From Piscicola geometra (taxonomy: Eukaryota > Annelida > Clitellata > Hirudinida > Piscicolidae): a stretch of DNA of 64,000 bases. The notes under the pieces were generated by a model. That model saw only the letters and a list, made by a program, of their open reading frames with translations, did no database searches and was not told the DNA's origin. Shown one piece after another: positions 16,501 to 34,181 of the stretch (positions are counted from its first letter, which is position 1; every line of letters starts with the position of its first letter). The position numbers and the translations under genes are program-made. Location of the stretch: positions 62,001 through 126,000 of the forward strand of contig OX030967.1 of NCBI GenBank assembly GCA_943735955.1, given 5' to 3'.

Positions 16501-18176
16501 ACATATATTGCATATTTACATATATTGCATATTTACATATATTGCATATTTACATATATTGCATATTTACATATATTGCATATTTACATATATTGCATAT
16601 TCACATATATTGCATATTTACATATATTGCATATTTACATATATTGCATATTTACATATATTGCATATATTCATATATTGCATATTTACATACATTGCAT
16701 ATTTACATATATTGCATATTTACATATATTGCATATTTACATATATTGCATATTCACATATATTGCATATTTAAATTCTATTGCATATTTACACACATTG
16801 CATATTTACATATATTGCATATTTACATATATTGCATATTTACATATTTTGCATATTTACATATATTGCCTATTTACATATATTGCATATTTACATATGT
16901 TGCATATTTACATATATTGCATATTTACATATATTGCATATTTACATATATTGCATATTTACATATATTGCATATTCACATATATTGCATATTTACATAT
17001 ATTGCATATTTACATATATTGCATTTTAACATATATTGCATATTTACATATATTGTATATATTCATATATTGCATATTCACATATATTGCATATTTACAT
17101 ATATTGCCTATTTACATATATTGCATTTTTACATATGTTGCATATTTACATATATTGCATATTTTCATATATTGCATATTTACATATATTGCATATTTAC
17201 ATATATTGCAGATTTACATATATTGCATATTCACATATATTGCATATTTAAATATATTGCATATTTACATATATTGCATATTTACATATATTGCATATTT
17301 ACATATATTGCATATTTACATATTTTGCATATTTACATATATTGCATGTTTACATATATTGCATATTCACATATATTGCATATTTACATATATTGCATAT
17401 TCACATATATTGCATATTTACATATATTGCATATTTACATATATTGCATATTCACATATATTGCATATATTCATATATTGCATATTTACATATATTGCAT
17501 ATTTACATATATTGCATATTTACATATATTGCATATTTACATATATTGCATATTTACATATATTGCATATTTACATATATTGCATATTTAAATTCTATTG
17601 CATATTTACACACATTGCATATTTACATATAATGCATATTTACATATATTGCATATTTACATATTTTGCATATTTACATATATTGCCTATTTACATATAT
17701 TGCATATTTACATATGTTGCATATTTACATATATTGCTTATTTACATATATTGCATATTTACATATATTGCATATTTACATATATTGCATATTTACATAT
17801 ATTGCATATTCACATATATTGCATATTTACATATATTGCATTTTAACATATATTGCATATTTACATATATTGTATATATTCATATATTGCATATTTACAT
17901 ATATTGCCTATTTACATATATTGCATATTTACATATATTGCGTATTTACATATATTGCATATTTACATATATTGCATATTTAAATTCTATTGCATATTTA
18001 CATATATTGCATTTTAACATATATTGCATATTTATATATATTGCATTTTAACATATATTGCATATTTACATATATTGCATATTTACATATATTGCATATT
18101 TACATATATTGCATATTTACATATATTGCATATTTACATATATTGCATATTAACATATATTGCATTTTAACATATA

Positions 18177-21100
18177 GTGCATATTTACATACATTGTATA
18201 TATTCATTAATTGCATATTTACCTATATTGCATATTCACATATATTGCATATTTACATATATTGCATGGTTACATATATTGCATATTTACATATATTGCA
18301 TATTTACATATATTGCATATTTACATATATTGCATATTTACATATTTTGCATATTTACATATATTGCCTATTTACATATATTGCATATTTACATATGTTG
18401 CATATTTACATATATTGAATATTTTCATATATTGCATATTTACATATATTGCATATTTACATATATTGCATATTTACATATATTGCATATTTACATATAT
18501 TGCATATTTAAATATATTGCATATTTACATATATTGCATATTTACATATACTGCATATTTACATATATTGCATATTTACATATATTTCATGTTTACATAT
18601 ATTGCATATTTACCTATATTGCATATTTACATATATTGCATATTTACATATATTGCATATTTACTTATATTGCATAGTTGCATATATTGCATATTTACAT
18701 ATATTGCATATTTAAATTCTATTGCATATTTACACACATTGCATATTTACATATATTGCATATTTACATATATTGCATATTTACATATATTGCATATTTA
18801 CATATATTGCATATTTACATATATTGCCTATTTACATATATTGCATATTTACATATATTGCATATTTACATATATTGCATATTTACATATATTGCATATT
18901 TACATATATTGCATGTTTACATATATTGCATATTTACATATATTGCATATTTACATATATTGCATATTCACATATATTGCATATTTACATATATTGCATA
19001 TTTACATAAATTGCATATTTACATATATTGCATAAATTCATATATTGCATATTTACATATATTGCATATTTACATATATTGCATATTTACATATATTGCA
19101 TATTCACATATATTGCATATTAACATATATTGCATATTTACATATATTGCATATTTACATATATTGCATATATTCATGTATTGCATATTTACATATATTG
19201 CATCTTTACATATATTGCATATTTACATATATTGCATAATTACATATATTGCATATTTAAATTCTATTGCATATTTACACACATTGCATATTTACATATA
19301 TTGCATATTTACATATATTGCATATTTACATATTTTGCATATTTACATATATTGTCTATTTACATATATTGCATATTTACATATGTTGCATATTTACATA
19401 TATTGCATATTTTCATATATTGCATATTTACATATATTGCATATTTACATATATTGCAGATTTACATATATTGCATATTTACATATATTGCATATTTAAA
19501 TATATTGCATATTTACATATATTGCATATTTACATATATTGCATATTCACATATATTGCATATTTACATATATTGCATGTTTACATATATTGCATATTTA
19601 CCTATATTGCATATTTACATATATTGCATATTTACATATATTGCATATTTACATATATTGCATATTTACATATATTGCATATTTACATATATTGCATATT
19701 TACATATATTGCATATTTACATATATTGCATATTTACATATATTGCATATTAACATATATTGCATTTTAACATATAGTGCATATTTACATACATTGTATA
19801 TATTCATTAATTGCATATTTACCTATATTGCATATTCACATATATTGCATATTTACATATATTGCATGGTTACATATATTGCATATTTACATATATTGCA
19901 TATTTACATATATTGCATATTTACATATATTGCATATTTACATATTTTGCATATTTACATATATTGCCTATTTACATATATTGCATATTTACATATGTTG
20001 CATATTTACATATATTGAATATTTTCATATATTGCATATTTACATATATTGCATATTTACATATATTGCATATTTACATATATTGCATATTTACATATAT
20101 TGCATATTCAAATATATTGCATATTTACATATATTGCATATTTACATATACTGCATATTTACATATATTGCATATTTACATATATTGCATATTTACATAT
20201 TTTGCATATTTACATATATTGTCTATTTACATATATTGCATATTTACATATGTTGCATATTTACATATATTGCATATTTTCATATATTGCATATTTACAT
20301 ATATTGCATATTTACATATATTGCAGATTTACATATATTGCATATTTACATATATTGCATATTTAAATATATTGCATATTTACATATATTGCATATTTAC
20401 ATATATTGCATATTCACATATATTGCATATTTACATATATTGCATGTTTACATATATTGCATATTTACCTATATTGCATATTTACATATATTGCATATTT
20501 ACATATATTGCATATTTACATATATTGCATATTTACATATATTGCATATTTACATATATTGCATATTTACATATATTGCATATTTACATATATTGCATAT
20601 TTACATATATTGCATATTAACATATATTGCATTTTAACATATAGTGCATATTTACATACATTGTATATATTCATTAATTGCATATTTACCTATATTGCAT
20701 ATTCACATATATTGCATATTTACATATATTGCATGGTTACATATATTGCATATTTACATATATTGCATATTTACATATATTGCATATTTACATATATTGC
20801 ATATTTACATATTTTGCATATTTACATATATTGCCTATTTACATATATTGCATATTTACATATGTTGCATATTTACATATATTGAATATTTTCATATATT
20901 GCATATTTACATATATTGCATATTTACATATATTGCATATTTACATATATTGCATATTTACATATATTGCATATTCAAATATATTGCATATTTACATATA
21001 TTGCATATTTACATATACTGCATATTTACATATATTGCATATTTACATATATTTCATGTTTACATATATTGCATATTTACCTATATTGCATATTTACATA

Positions 21101-22243
21101 TATTGCATATTTACATATATTGCATATTTACTTATATTGCATAGTTGCATATATTGCATATTTACATATATTGCATATTTAAATTCTATTGCATATTTAC
21201 ACACATTGCATATTTACATATATTGCATATTTACATATATTGCATATTTACATATATTGCATATTTACATATATTGCCTATTTACATATATTGCATATTT
21301 ACATATATTGCATATTTACATATATTGCATATTTACATATATTGCATATTTACATATATTGCATGTTTACATATATTGCATATTTACATATATTGCATAT
21401 TTACATATATTGCATATTCACATATATTGCATATTTACATATATTGCATATTTACATAAATTGCATATTTACATATATTGCATAAATTCATATATTGCAT
21501 ATTTACATATATTGCATATTTACATATATTGCATATTTACATATATTGCATATTCACATATATTGCATATTAACATATATTGCATATTTACATATATTGC
21601 ATATTTACATATATTGCATATATTCATATATTGCATATTTACATATATTGCATCTTTACATATATTGCATATTTACATATATTGCATAATTACATATATT
21701 GCATATTTAAATTCTATTGCATATTTACACACATTGCATATTTACATATATTGCATATTTACATATATTGCATATTTACATATTTTGCATATTTACATAT
21801 ATTGTCTATTTACATATATTGCATATTTACATATGTTGCATATTTACATATATTGCATATTTTCATTTATTGCATATTTACATATATTGCATATTTACAT
21901 ATATTGCAGATTTACATATATTGCATATTTACATATATTGCATATTTAAATATATTGCATATTTACATATATTGCATATTTACATATATTGCATATTCAC
22001 ATATATTGCATATTTACATATATTGCATGTTTACATATATTGCATATTTACCTATATTGCATATTTACATATATTGCATATTTACATATATTGCATATTT
22101 ACATATATTGCATATTTACATATATTGCATATTCACATATATTGCATATTTACATATATTGCATATTTACATTAATTGCATATTTACATATATTGCATAT
22201 ATTCATATATTGCATATTTACATATATTGCATATTTACATATA
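18177..22243 (+). repeat. Three related blocks at 18,177, 19,777 and 20,644
   Basis: A rare landmark (ATAGTGCAT, then ACATTG, TATATTCATTAATTG, TTTACCTAT, CATGGTTAC) starts blocks at 18,177, 19,777 and 20,644. Block 1 is 1,600 bp and contains two 18-mers (18,707 and 19,252). Block 2 is 867 bp and contains none: its first 400 bp or so match block 1 at offset 1,600, and its remainder matches the end of block 1 at offset 867 (the GTCTATT landmark at 19,354 and 20,221). Block 2 is therefore block 1 minus 733 bp, which is 43 monomers including both 18-mers. Block 3 matches block 1 at offset 2,467 and then at 2,450, so it lost one 17-bp monomer. Blocks 2 and 3 share CATATTCAAAT where block 1 has CATATTTAAAT. 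Confidence 0.88.
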
Positions 22244-23416
22244 TCGCATATTTACATATATTGCATATTTACATATATTGAATACTTACATATATTGCAT
22301 ATTTACATATATTGCATATTTTCATATATTGCATATTTACATATATTGCATACTTACATATATTGCAGATTTACATATATTGCATATTTACATATATTGC
22401 ATATTTAAATATATTGCATATTTACATATATTGCATATTTACATATATTGCATATTTACATATATTGCATATTTACATATATTGCATGTTTACATATATT
22501 GCTTATTTACATATATTGCATATTTACATATATTGCATATTTACATATATTGCATGTTTACATATATTGCATATTTACCTTTATTGCATATTTACATATA
22601 TTGCATATTTACATATATTGCATATTTACATATATTGCATATTTACATTTATTGCATATTCACATATATTGCATATTTACATATATTGCATATTTACATA
22701 TATTGCATATTTACATATAATTCATATATTCATATATTGCATATTTACATATATTGCATATTTACATATATTGCATATTTACATATATTGCATATTTACA
22801 TATATTGCATATTTACATATATTACATACTTACATATATTGCATATTTACATATATTGCATATTTTAATATATTGCATATTTACATATATTGCATATTTA
22901 CATATATTTCAGATTTACATATATTGCATATTTACATATATTGCATATTTAAATATATTGCATATTTACATATATTACATACTTACATATATTGCATATT
23001 TACATATATTGCATATTTTCATATATTGCATATTTACATATATTGCATATTTACATATATTGCATATTTACATATATTGCATATTTACATATATTGCATA
23101 TTTACATATATTGCATGTTTACATATATTGCATATTTATATATATTGCATATTTATATATATTGCATATTTACATATATTGCATATTTACATATATTGCA
23201 TATTTACATTTATTGCATATTCACATATATTGCATATTTACATATATTGCATATTTACATATATTGCATATTTACATATACTGCATATATTCATATATTG
23301 CATATTTACATATATTGCATATTTACATATATTGCATATTTACATATATTGCATATTCACATATATTGCATATTTACATATATTGCATACTTACATATAT
23401 TGCATAATTACATATA

Positions 23417-24610
23417 TTGCATATTTTCATATATTGCATATTTACATATAATGCATATTTACATATATTGCAGATTTACATATATTGCATATTTACATAT
23501 ATTGCATATGTAAATATATTGCATATTTACATATATTGCATATTTACATATATTGCATATTTACATATATTGCATATTTACATATATTGCATATTTACAT
23601 ATATTGCATATTTACATATATTGCATGTTTACATATATTGCATATTTACATATATTGCATATTTACATATATTGCATATTTACATATATTGCATATTTAC
23701 ATATATTGCATACTTACATATATTGCATATCTACATATATTACATACTTACATATATTGCATATTTACATATATTGCATATTTTCATATATTGCATATTT
23801 ACATATATTGCATATTTACATATATTGCATATTTACATATATTGCATATTTACATATATTGCATAATTTCATATATTGCATATTTACATATATTGCATAT
23901 TTACATATATTGCATATTTACATATATTGCATATTTACATATATTGCATATTTACATATATTGCATGTTTACATATATTGCATATTTATATATATTGCAT
24001 ATTTACATATATTGCATATTTACATATATTGCATATTTACATATACTGCATATATTCATATATTGCATATTTACATATATTGCATATTTACATATATTGC
24101 ATATTTACATATATTGCATATTCACATATATTGCATATTTACATATATTGCATACTTACATATATTGCATAATTACATATATTGCATATTTTCATATATT
24201 GCATATTTACATATAATGCATATTTACATATATTGCAGATTTACATATATTGCATATTTACATATATTGCATATGTAAATATATTGCATATTTACATATA
24301 TTGCATATTTACATATATTGCATATTTACATATATTGCATATTTACATATATTGCATATTTACATATATTGCATATTTACATATATTGCATGTTTACATA
24401 TATTGCATATTTACATATATTGCATATTTACATATATTGCATATTTACATATATTGCATATTTACATATATTGCATACTTACATATATTGCATATTTACA
24501 TATATTGCATATTTTCATATATTGCATATTTACATATAATGCATATTTACATATATTGCAGATTTACATATATTGCATATTTACATATATTGCATATGTA
24601 AATATATTGC
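23417..24610 (+). repeat. 765-bp tandem duplication with a further 323-bp step
   Basis: Sequence starting with the CATATTTTC and TAATGCAT landmarks near 23,420 repeats at 24,182 (offset 765, 45 monomers), including CAGATTT and CATATGTAAAT (23,505 to 24,270). A third CATATGTAAAT lies 323 bp later (24,593), again preceded by TAATGCAT and CAGATTT. The intervals differ by whole monomers only. Confidence 0.82.
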
Positions 24611-26680
24611 ATATTTACATATATTGCATATTTACATATATTGCATATTTACATATATTGCATATTTACATATATTGCATATTTACATATATTGCATATT
24701 TACATATATTGCATGTTAACATATATTGCATATTTACATATATTGCATATTTACATATTTTGCATATTTACATATATTGTCTATTTACATATATTGCATA
24801 TTTACATATGTTGCATATTTACATATATTGCATTTTTTCATATATTGCATATTTACATATATTGCATATTTACATATATTGCAGATTTACATATATTGCA
24901 TATTTACATATATTGCATATTTAAATATATTGCATATTTACATATATTGCATATTTACATATATTGCATATTCACATATATTGCATATTTACATATATTG
25001 CATGTTTACATATATTGCATATTTACCTATATTGCATATTTACATATATTGCATATTTACATATATTGCATATTTACATATATTGCATATTTACATATAT
25101 TGCATATTCACATATATTGCATATTTACATATATTGCATATTTACATAAATTGCATATTTACATATATTCCATATATTCATATATTGCATATTTACATAT
25201 GTTGCATATTTACATATATTGCATATTTACATATATTGCATATTTACATATATTGCATATTTACATATATTGAATACTTACATATATTGCATATTTACAT
25301 ATATTGCATATTTACATATAATTCATATATTCATATATTGCATATTTACATATATTGCATATTTACATATATTGCATATTTACATATATTGCATATTTAC
25401 ATATATTGCATATTTACATATATTACATACTTACATATATTGCATATTTACATATATTGCATATTTTCATATATTGCATATTTACATATATTGCATATTT
25501 ACATATATTGCAGATTTACATATATTGCATATTTACATATATTGCATATTTAAATATATTGCATATTTACATATATTACATACTTACATATATTGCATAT
25601 TTACATATATTGCATATTTTCATATATTGCATATTTACATATATTGCATATTTACATATATTGCATATTTACATATATTGCATATTTACATATATTGCAT
25701 ATTTACATATATTGCATGTTTACATATATTGCATATTTATATATATTGCATATTTACATATATTGCATATTTACATATATTGCATATTTACATATATTGC
25801 ATATTTACATTTAGTGCATATTCACATATATTGCATATTTACATATATTTCATATTTACATATATTGCATATTTACATATACTGCATATATTCATATATT
25901 GCATATTTACATATATTGCATATTTACATATATTGCATATTTACATATATTGCATATTCACATATATTGCATATTTACATATATTGCATACTTACATATA
26001 TTGCATAATTACATATATTGCATATTTACATATATTGCATATTTACATATATTGCATATTTACATATATTGCATATTTACATATATTACATACTTACATA
26101 TATTGCATATTTACCTATATTGCATATTTTCATATATTGCATATTTACATATATTGCATATTTACATATATTGCAGATTTACATATATTGCATATTTACA
26201 TATATTGCATATTTAAATATATTGCATATTTACATATATTACATACTTACATATATTGCATATTTACATATATTGCATATTTTCATATATTGCATATTTA
26301 CATATATTGCATATTTACATATATTGCATATTTACATATATTGCATATTTACATATATTGCATATTTACATATATTGCATGTTTACATATATTGCATATT
26401 TATATATATTGCATATTTACATATATTGCATATTTACATATATTGCATATTTACATATATTGCATATTTACATTTATTGCATATTCACATATATTGCATA
26501 TTTACATATATTGCATATTTACATATAGTGCATATTTACATATACTGCATATATTCATATATTGCATATTTACATATATTGCATATTTACATATATTGCA
26601 TATTTACATATATTGCATATTCACATATATTGCATATTTACATATATTGCATACTTACATATATTGCATAATTACATATA

Positions 26681-29600
26681 TTGCATATTTTCATATATTG
26701 CATATTTACATATAATGCATATTTACATATATTGCAGATTTACATATATTGCATATTTAAATATATTGCATATGTAAATATATTGCATATTTACATATAT
26801 TGCATATTTACATATATTGCATATTTACATATATTGCATATTTACATATACTGCATATTTACATATATTGCATATTTACATATATTGCATGTTTACATAA
26901 ATTGCATATTTACATATATTGCATATTTACATATATTGCATATTTACATATATTGCATATTTACATATATTGCATACTTACATATATTGCATATTTACAT
27001 ATATTGCATATTTTCATATATTGCATATTTACATATATTCCATATTTACATATATTGCAGATTTACATATATTGCATATTTACATATATTGCATATTTAA
27101 ATATATTGCATATTTACATATATTGCATATTTACATATATTGCATATTTACATATATTGCATATTCACACATATTGCATATTTACATATATTGCATGTTA
27201 ACATATATTGCATATTTACATATATTGCATATTTACATATATTGCATATTAACATATATTGCACATTTACATATATTGCATATTTACATTTATTGCATAT
27301 TCACATATATTGCATATTTACATATATTGCATATTTACATATATTGCATATTTACATATATTGCATATATTCATATATTGCATATTTACATATATTGCAT
27401 ATTTACATATATTGCATATTTACATATATTGCATATTTACATATATTGCATATTTACATATATTGCATACTTACATATATTGCATATTTACATATATTGC
27501 ATATTTTCATATATTGCATATTTACATATAATGCATATTTACATATATTGCAGATTTACATATATTGCATATTTACATATATTGCATATTTAAATATATT
27601 GCATATTTACATATATTGCATATTTACATATATTGCATATTTACATATATTGCATATTTACATATATTGCATATTTACATATATTGCATGTTTACATATA
27701 TTGCATATTTACATATATTGCATGTTTACATATATTGCATATTTACATATATTGCATATTTACATATATTGCATGTTTACATATATTGCATATTTACCTA
27801 TATTGCATATTTACATATATTGCATATTTACATATATTGCATATTTACATATATTGCATATTTATATTTATTGCATATTCACATATATTGCATATTTACA
27901 TATATGGCATATTTACATATATTGCATATTTACATATATTGCATATTTACATATATTGCATATTTACATTTATTGCATATTCACATATATTGCATATTTA
28001 CTTATATTGCATATTTACATATATTGCATATATTCATATATTGCATATTTACATATATTGCATATTTACATATATTGCATATTCACATATATTGCATATT
28101 TACATATATTGCATATTTACATATATTGCATATTTAAATATATTGTATATTTACATATATTGCATATTTACATATATTGCATATTTACATATATTGCATA
28201 TTTACATATATTGCATATTTACATATATTGCATGTTTACATATATTGCATATTTACATATATTGCATATTTACATATATTGCATATTTACATATATTGCA
28301 TATTTACATATATTGCATATTTACATATATTGAATATTCACATATATTGCATATTTACATATATTGCATATTTACATATATTGCATATATTCATATATTG
28401 CATATTTACATATATTTCATATTTACATATATTGCATATTTACATATACTGCATATATTCATATATTGCATATTTACATATATTGCATATTTACATATAT
28501 TGCATATTTACATATATTGCATATTCACATATATTGCATATTTACATATATTGCATACTTACATATATTGCATAATTACATATATTGCATATTTACATAT
28601 ATTGCATATTTACATATATTGCATATTTACATATATTGCATATTTACATATATTACATACTTACATATATTGCATATTTACCTATATTGCATATTTTCAT
28701 ATATTGCATATTTACATATATTGCATATTTACATATATTGCAGATTTACATATATTGCATATTTACATATATTGCATATTTAAATATATTGCATATTTAC
28801 ATATATTACATACTTACATATATTGCATATTTACATATATTGCATATTTTCATATATTGCATATTTACATATATTGCATATTTACATATATTGCATATTT
28901 ACATATATTGCATATTTACATATATTGCATATTTACATATATTGCATGTTTACATATATTGCATATTTATATATATTGCATATTTACATATATTGCATAT
29001 TTACATATATTGCATATTTACATATATTGCATATTTACATTTATTGCATATTCACATATATTGCATATTTACATATATTGCATATTTACATATAGTGCAT
29101 ATTTACATATACTGCATATATTCATATATTGCATATTTACATATATTGCATATTTACATATATTGCATATTTACATATATTGCATATTCACATATATTGC
29201 ATATTTACATATATTGCATACTTACATATATTGCATAATTACATATATTGCATATTTTCATATATTGCATATTTACATATAATGCATATTTACATATATT
29301 GCAGATTTACATATATTGCATATTTACATATATTGCATATGTAAATATATTGCATATTTACATATATTGCATATTTACATATATTGCATATTTACATATA
29401 TTGCATATTTACATATATTGCATATTTACATATATTGCATATTTACATATATTGCATGTTTACATAAATTGCATATTTACATATATTGCATATTTACATA
29501 TATTGCATATTTACATATATTGCATATTTACATATATTGCATACTTACATATATTGCATATTTACATATATTGCATATTTTCATATATTGCATATTTACA

Positions 29601-30743
29601 TATATTGCATATTTACATATATTGCAGATTTACATATATTGCATATTTACATATATTGCATATTTAAATATATTGCATATTTACATATATTGCATATTTA
29701 CATATATTGCATATTTACATATATTGCATATTCACATATATTGCATATTTACATATATTGCATGTTAACATATATTGCATATTTACATATATTGCATATT
29801 TACATATATTGCATATTAACATATATTGCACATTTACATATATTGCATATTTACATTTATTGCATATTCACATATATTGCATATTTACATATATTGCATA
29901 TTTACATATATTGCATATTTACATATATTGCATATATTCATATATTGCATATTTACATATATTGCATATTTACATATATTGCATATTTACATATATTGCA
30001 TATTTACATATATTGCATATTTACATATATTGCATACTTACATATATTGCATATTTACATATATTGCATATTTTCATATATTGCATATTTACATATAATG
30101 CATATTTACATATATTGCATATTTACATATATTACATACTTACATATATTGCATATTTACCTATATTGCATATTTTCATATATTGCATATTTACATATAT
30201 TGCATATTTACATATATTGCAGATTTACATATATTGCATATTTACATATATTGCATATTTAAATATATTGCATATTTACATATATTACATACTTACATAT
30301 TTTGCATATTTACATATATTGCATATTTTCATATATTGCATATTTACATATATTGCATATTTACATATATTGCATATTTACATATATTGCATATTTACAT
30401 ATATTGCATATTTACATATATTGCATATTTACATATATTGCATGTTTACATATATTGCATATTTATATATATTGCATATTTACATATATTGCATATTTAC
30501 ATATATTGCATATTTACATATATTGCATATTTACATTTATTGCATATTCACATATATTGCATATTTACATATATTGCATATTTACATATAGTGCATATTT
30601 ACATATACTGCATATATTCATATATTGCATATTTACATATATTGCATATTTACATATATTGCATATTTACATATATTGCATATTCACATATATTGCATAT
30701 TTACATATATTGCATACTTACATATATTGCATAATTACATATA
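26681..30743 (+). repeat. Domain C 4,063-bp unit, first copy
   Basis: This block of 239 monomers is followed directly by a copy at offset 4,063. It is itself made of a 2,567-bp unit (26,681-29,247) and a related shortened 1,496-bp unit (29,248-30,743) that lacks 1,071 bp, or 63 monomers. The match at offset 4,063 runs to about 30,118; beyond that the first copy switches to sequence like 28,620-29,250. Few differences were seen: 27,170 is C where 31,233 is T, 28,129 is C where 32,192 is T, and a C9 to A monomer near 26,752 is absent from the second copy. Confidence 0.87.
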
Positions 30744-33700
30744 TTGCATATTTTCATATATTGCATATTTACATATAATGCATATTTACATATATTGCAG
30801 ATTTACATATATTGCATATTTACATATATTGCATATGTAAATATATTGCATATTTACATATATTGCATATTTACATATATTGCATATTTACATATATTGC
30901 ATATTTACATATATTGCATATTTACATATATTGCATATTTACATATATTGCATGTTTACATAAATTGCATATTTACATATATTGCATATTTACATATATT
31001 GCATATTTACATATATTGCATATTTACATATATTGCATACTTACATATATTGCATATTTACATATATTGCATATTTTCATATATTGCATATTTACATATA
31101 TTGCATATTTACATATATTGCAGATTTACATATATTGCATATTTACATATATTGCATATTTAAATATATTGCATATTTACATATATTGCATATTTACATA
31201 TATTGCATATTTACATATATTGCATATTCACATATATTGCATATTTACATATATTGCATGTTAACATATATTGCATATTTACATATATTGCATATTTACA
31301 TATATTGCATATTAACATATATTGCACATTTACATATATTGCATATTTACATTTATTGCATATTCACATATATTGCATATTTACATATATTGCATATTTA
31401 CATATATTGCATATTTACATATATTGCATATATTCATATATTGCATATTTACATATATTGCATATTTACATATATTGCATATTTACATATATTGCATATT
31501 TACATATATTGCATATTTACATATATTGCATACTTACATATATTGCATATTTACATATATTGCATATTTTCATATATTGCATATTTACATATAATGCATA
31601 TTTACATATATTGCAGATTTACATATATTGCATATTTACATATATTGCATATTTAAATATATTGCATATTTACATATATTGCATATTTACATATATTGCA
31701 TATTTACATATATTGCATATTTACATATATTGCATATTTACATATATTGCATGTTTACATATATTGCATATTTACATATATTGCATGTTTACATATATTG
31801 CATATTTACATATATTGCATATTTACATATATTGCATGTTTACATATATTGCATATTTACCTATATTGCATATTTACATATATTGCATATTTACATATAT
31901 TGCATATTTACATATATTGCATATTTATATTTATTGCATATTCACATATATTGCATATTTACATATATGGCATATTTACATATATTGCATATTTACATAT
32001 ATTGCATATTTACATATATTGCATATTTACATTTATTGCATATTCACATATATTGCATATTTACTTATATTGCATATTTACATATATTGCATATATTCAT
32101 ATATTGCATATTTACATATATTGCATATTTACATATATTGCATATTCACATATATTGCATATTTACATATATTGCATATTTACATATATTGTATATTTAA
32201 ATATATTGTATATTTACATATATTGCATATTTACATATATTGCATATTTACATATATTGCATATTTACATATATTGCATATTTACATATATTGCATGTTT
32301 ACATATATTGCATATTTACATATATTGCATATTTACATATATTGCATATTTACATATATTGCATATTTACATATATTGCATATTTACATATATTGAATAT
32401 TCACATATATTGCATATTTACATATATTGCATATTTACATATATTGCATATATTCATATATTGCATATTTACATATATTTCATATTTACATATATTGCAT
32501 ATTTACATATACTGCATATATTCATATATTGCATATTTACATATATTGCATATTTACATATATTGCATATTTACATATATTGCATATTCACATATATTGC
32601 ATATTTACATATATTGCATACTTACATATATTGCATAATTACATATATTGCATATTTACATATATTGCATATTTACATATATTGCATATTTACATATATT
32701 GCATATTTACATATATTACATACTTACATATATTGCATATTTACCTATATTGCATATTTTCATATATTGCATATTTACATATATTGCATATTTACATATA
32801 TTGCAGATTTACATATATTGCATATTTACATATATTGCATATTTAAATATATTGCATATTTACATATATTACATACTTACATATATTGCATATTTACATA
32901 TATTGCATATTTTCATATATTGCATATTTACATATATTGCATATTTACATATATTGCATATTTACATATATTGCATATTTACATATATTGCATATTTACA
33001 TATATTGCATGTTTACATATATTGCATATTTATATATATTGCATATTTACATATATTGCATATTTACATATATTGCATATTTACATATATTGCATATTTA
33101 CATTTATTGCATATTCACATATATTGCATATTTACATATAATGCATATTTACATATAGTGCATATTTACATATACTGCATATATTCATATATTGCATATT
33201 TACATATATTGCATATTTACATATATTGCATATTTACATATATTGCATATTCACATATATTGCATATTTACATATATTGCATACTTACATATATTGCATA
33301 ATTACATATATTGCATATTTTCATATATTGCATATTTACATATAATGCATATTTACATATATTGCAGATTTACATATATTGCATATTTACATATATTGCA
33401 TATGTAAATATATTGCATATTTACATATATTGCATATTTACATATATTGCATATTTACATATATTGCATATTTACATATATTGCATATTTACATATATTG
33501 CATATTTACATATATTGCATGTTTACATAAATTGCATATTTACATATATTGCATATTTACATATATTGCATATTTACATATATTGCATATTTACATATAT
33601 TGCATACTTACATATATTGCATATTTACATATATTGCATATTTTCATATATTGCATATTTACATATATTGCTTATTTACATATATTGCAGATTTACATAT

Positions 33701-34181
33701 ATTGCATATTTACATATATTGCATATTTAAATATATTGCATATTTACATATATTGCATATTTACATATATTGCATATTTACATATATTGCATATTCACAT
33801 ATATTGCATATTTACATATATTGCATGTTAACATATATTGCATATTTACATATATTGCATATTTACATATATTGCATATTAACATATATTGCACATTTAC
33901 ATATATTGCATATTTACATTTATTGCATATTCACATATATTGCATATTTACATATATTGCATATTTACATATATTGCATATTTACATATATTGCATATAT
34001 TCATATATTGCATATTTACATATATTGCATATTTACATATATTGCATATTTACATATATTGCATATTTACATATATTGCATATTTACATATATTGCATAC
34101 TTACATATATTGCATATTTACATATATTGCATATTTTCATATATTGCATATTTACATATAATGCATATTTACATATATTGC
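30744..34181 (+). repeat. Domain C 4,063-bp unit, second copy
   Basis: Landmarks between 30,744 and about 34,181 repeat those of 26,681-30,118 at a constant 4,063-bp offset, covering more than 3.4 kb with only a handful of base differences seen by eye. Examples are the TTAACAT and CACATTTAC cluster (about 27,180-27,290 to 31,243-31,353), ATATGGCAT (27,905 to 31,968) and TTGAATATTCAC (about 28,331 to 32,394). Such similarity in a satellite implies a recent event or continuing conversion. Confidence 0.87.

Larger units (their letters stand above)
1652..21719 (+). repeat. Set of 33 monomers of 18 bp
   Basis: First bases of the 18-mers: 1652, 3081, 4340, 4953, 5413, 6383, 7353, 7422, 7831, 7900, 8394, 8548, 8872, 9621, 10090, 10737, 12523, 12864, 13086, 13495, 14040, 14245, 14331, 14706, 15132, 15966, 16766, 17583, 17975, 18707, 19252, 21174, 21702. 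Cores are AATTCTATTG in most, AATTATATTG at 1652, 3081, 12864, 13495, 14245 and 14331, and AATAAGATTG at 12523 and 13086. The base from which the extra nucleotide arose cannot be fixed, but all three cores share the TTTAAAT start, so one ancestral insertion followed by spread is the simple reading. Each 18-mer shifts the monomer phase and the reading frame by one base. Confidence 0.9.
4291..21719 (+). repeat. Satellite domain B (18-bp marker monomers, variable-length units)
   Basis: This domain is defined by recurrent 18-bp monomers, usually of the form CATATTTAAATTCTATTG, most followed at once by a monomer with CACACATTG. Other frequent landmarks are CATAGTTGCAT upstream of the 18-mer, CCTATTT (A2 to C), CAGATTT (T3 to G), CATATTTTC (A8 to T), CATATTTAAAT (C9 to A) and CATATTCAC (T7 to C). 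Spacing between 18-mers varies from about 70 to about 3,300 bp, so unit length is not fixed. The last 18-mer ends at 21,719; none is seen downstream except an unrelated one at 51,219. Confidence 0.85.

Noticed and set aside
4300..21150. CATAGTTGCATATATTG monomers as insertion sites or partial foreign sequence
   Set aside because: They are 17 bp and differ from consensus only at T5 to G and A8 to G, so they are ordinary variants.
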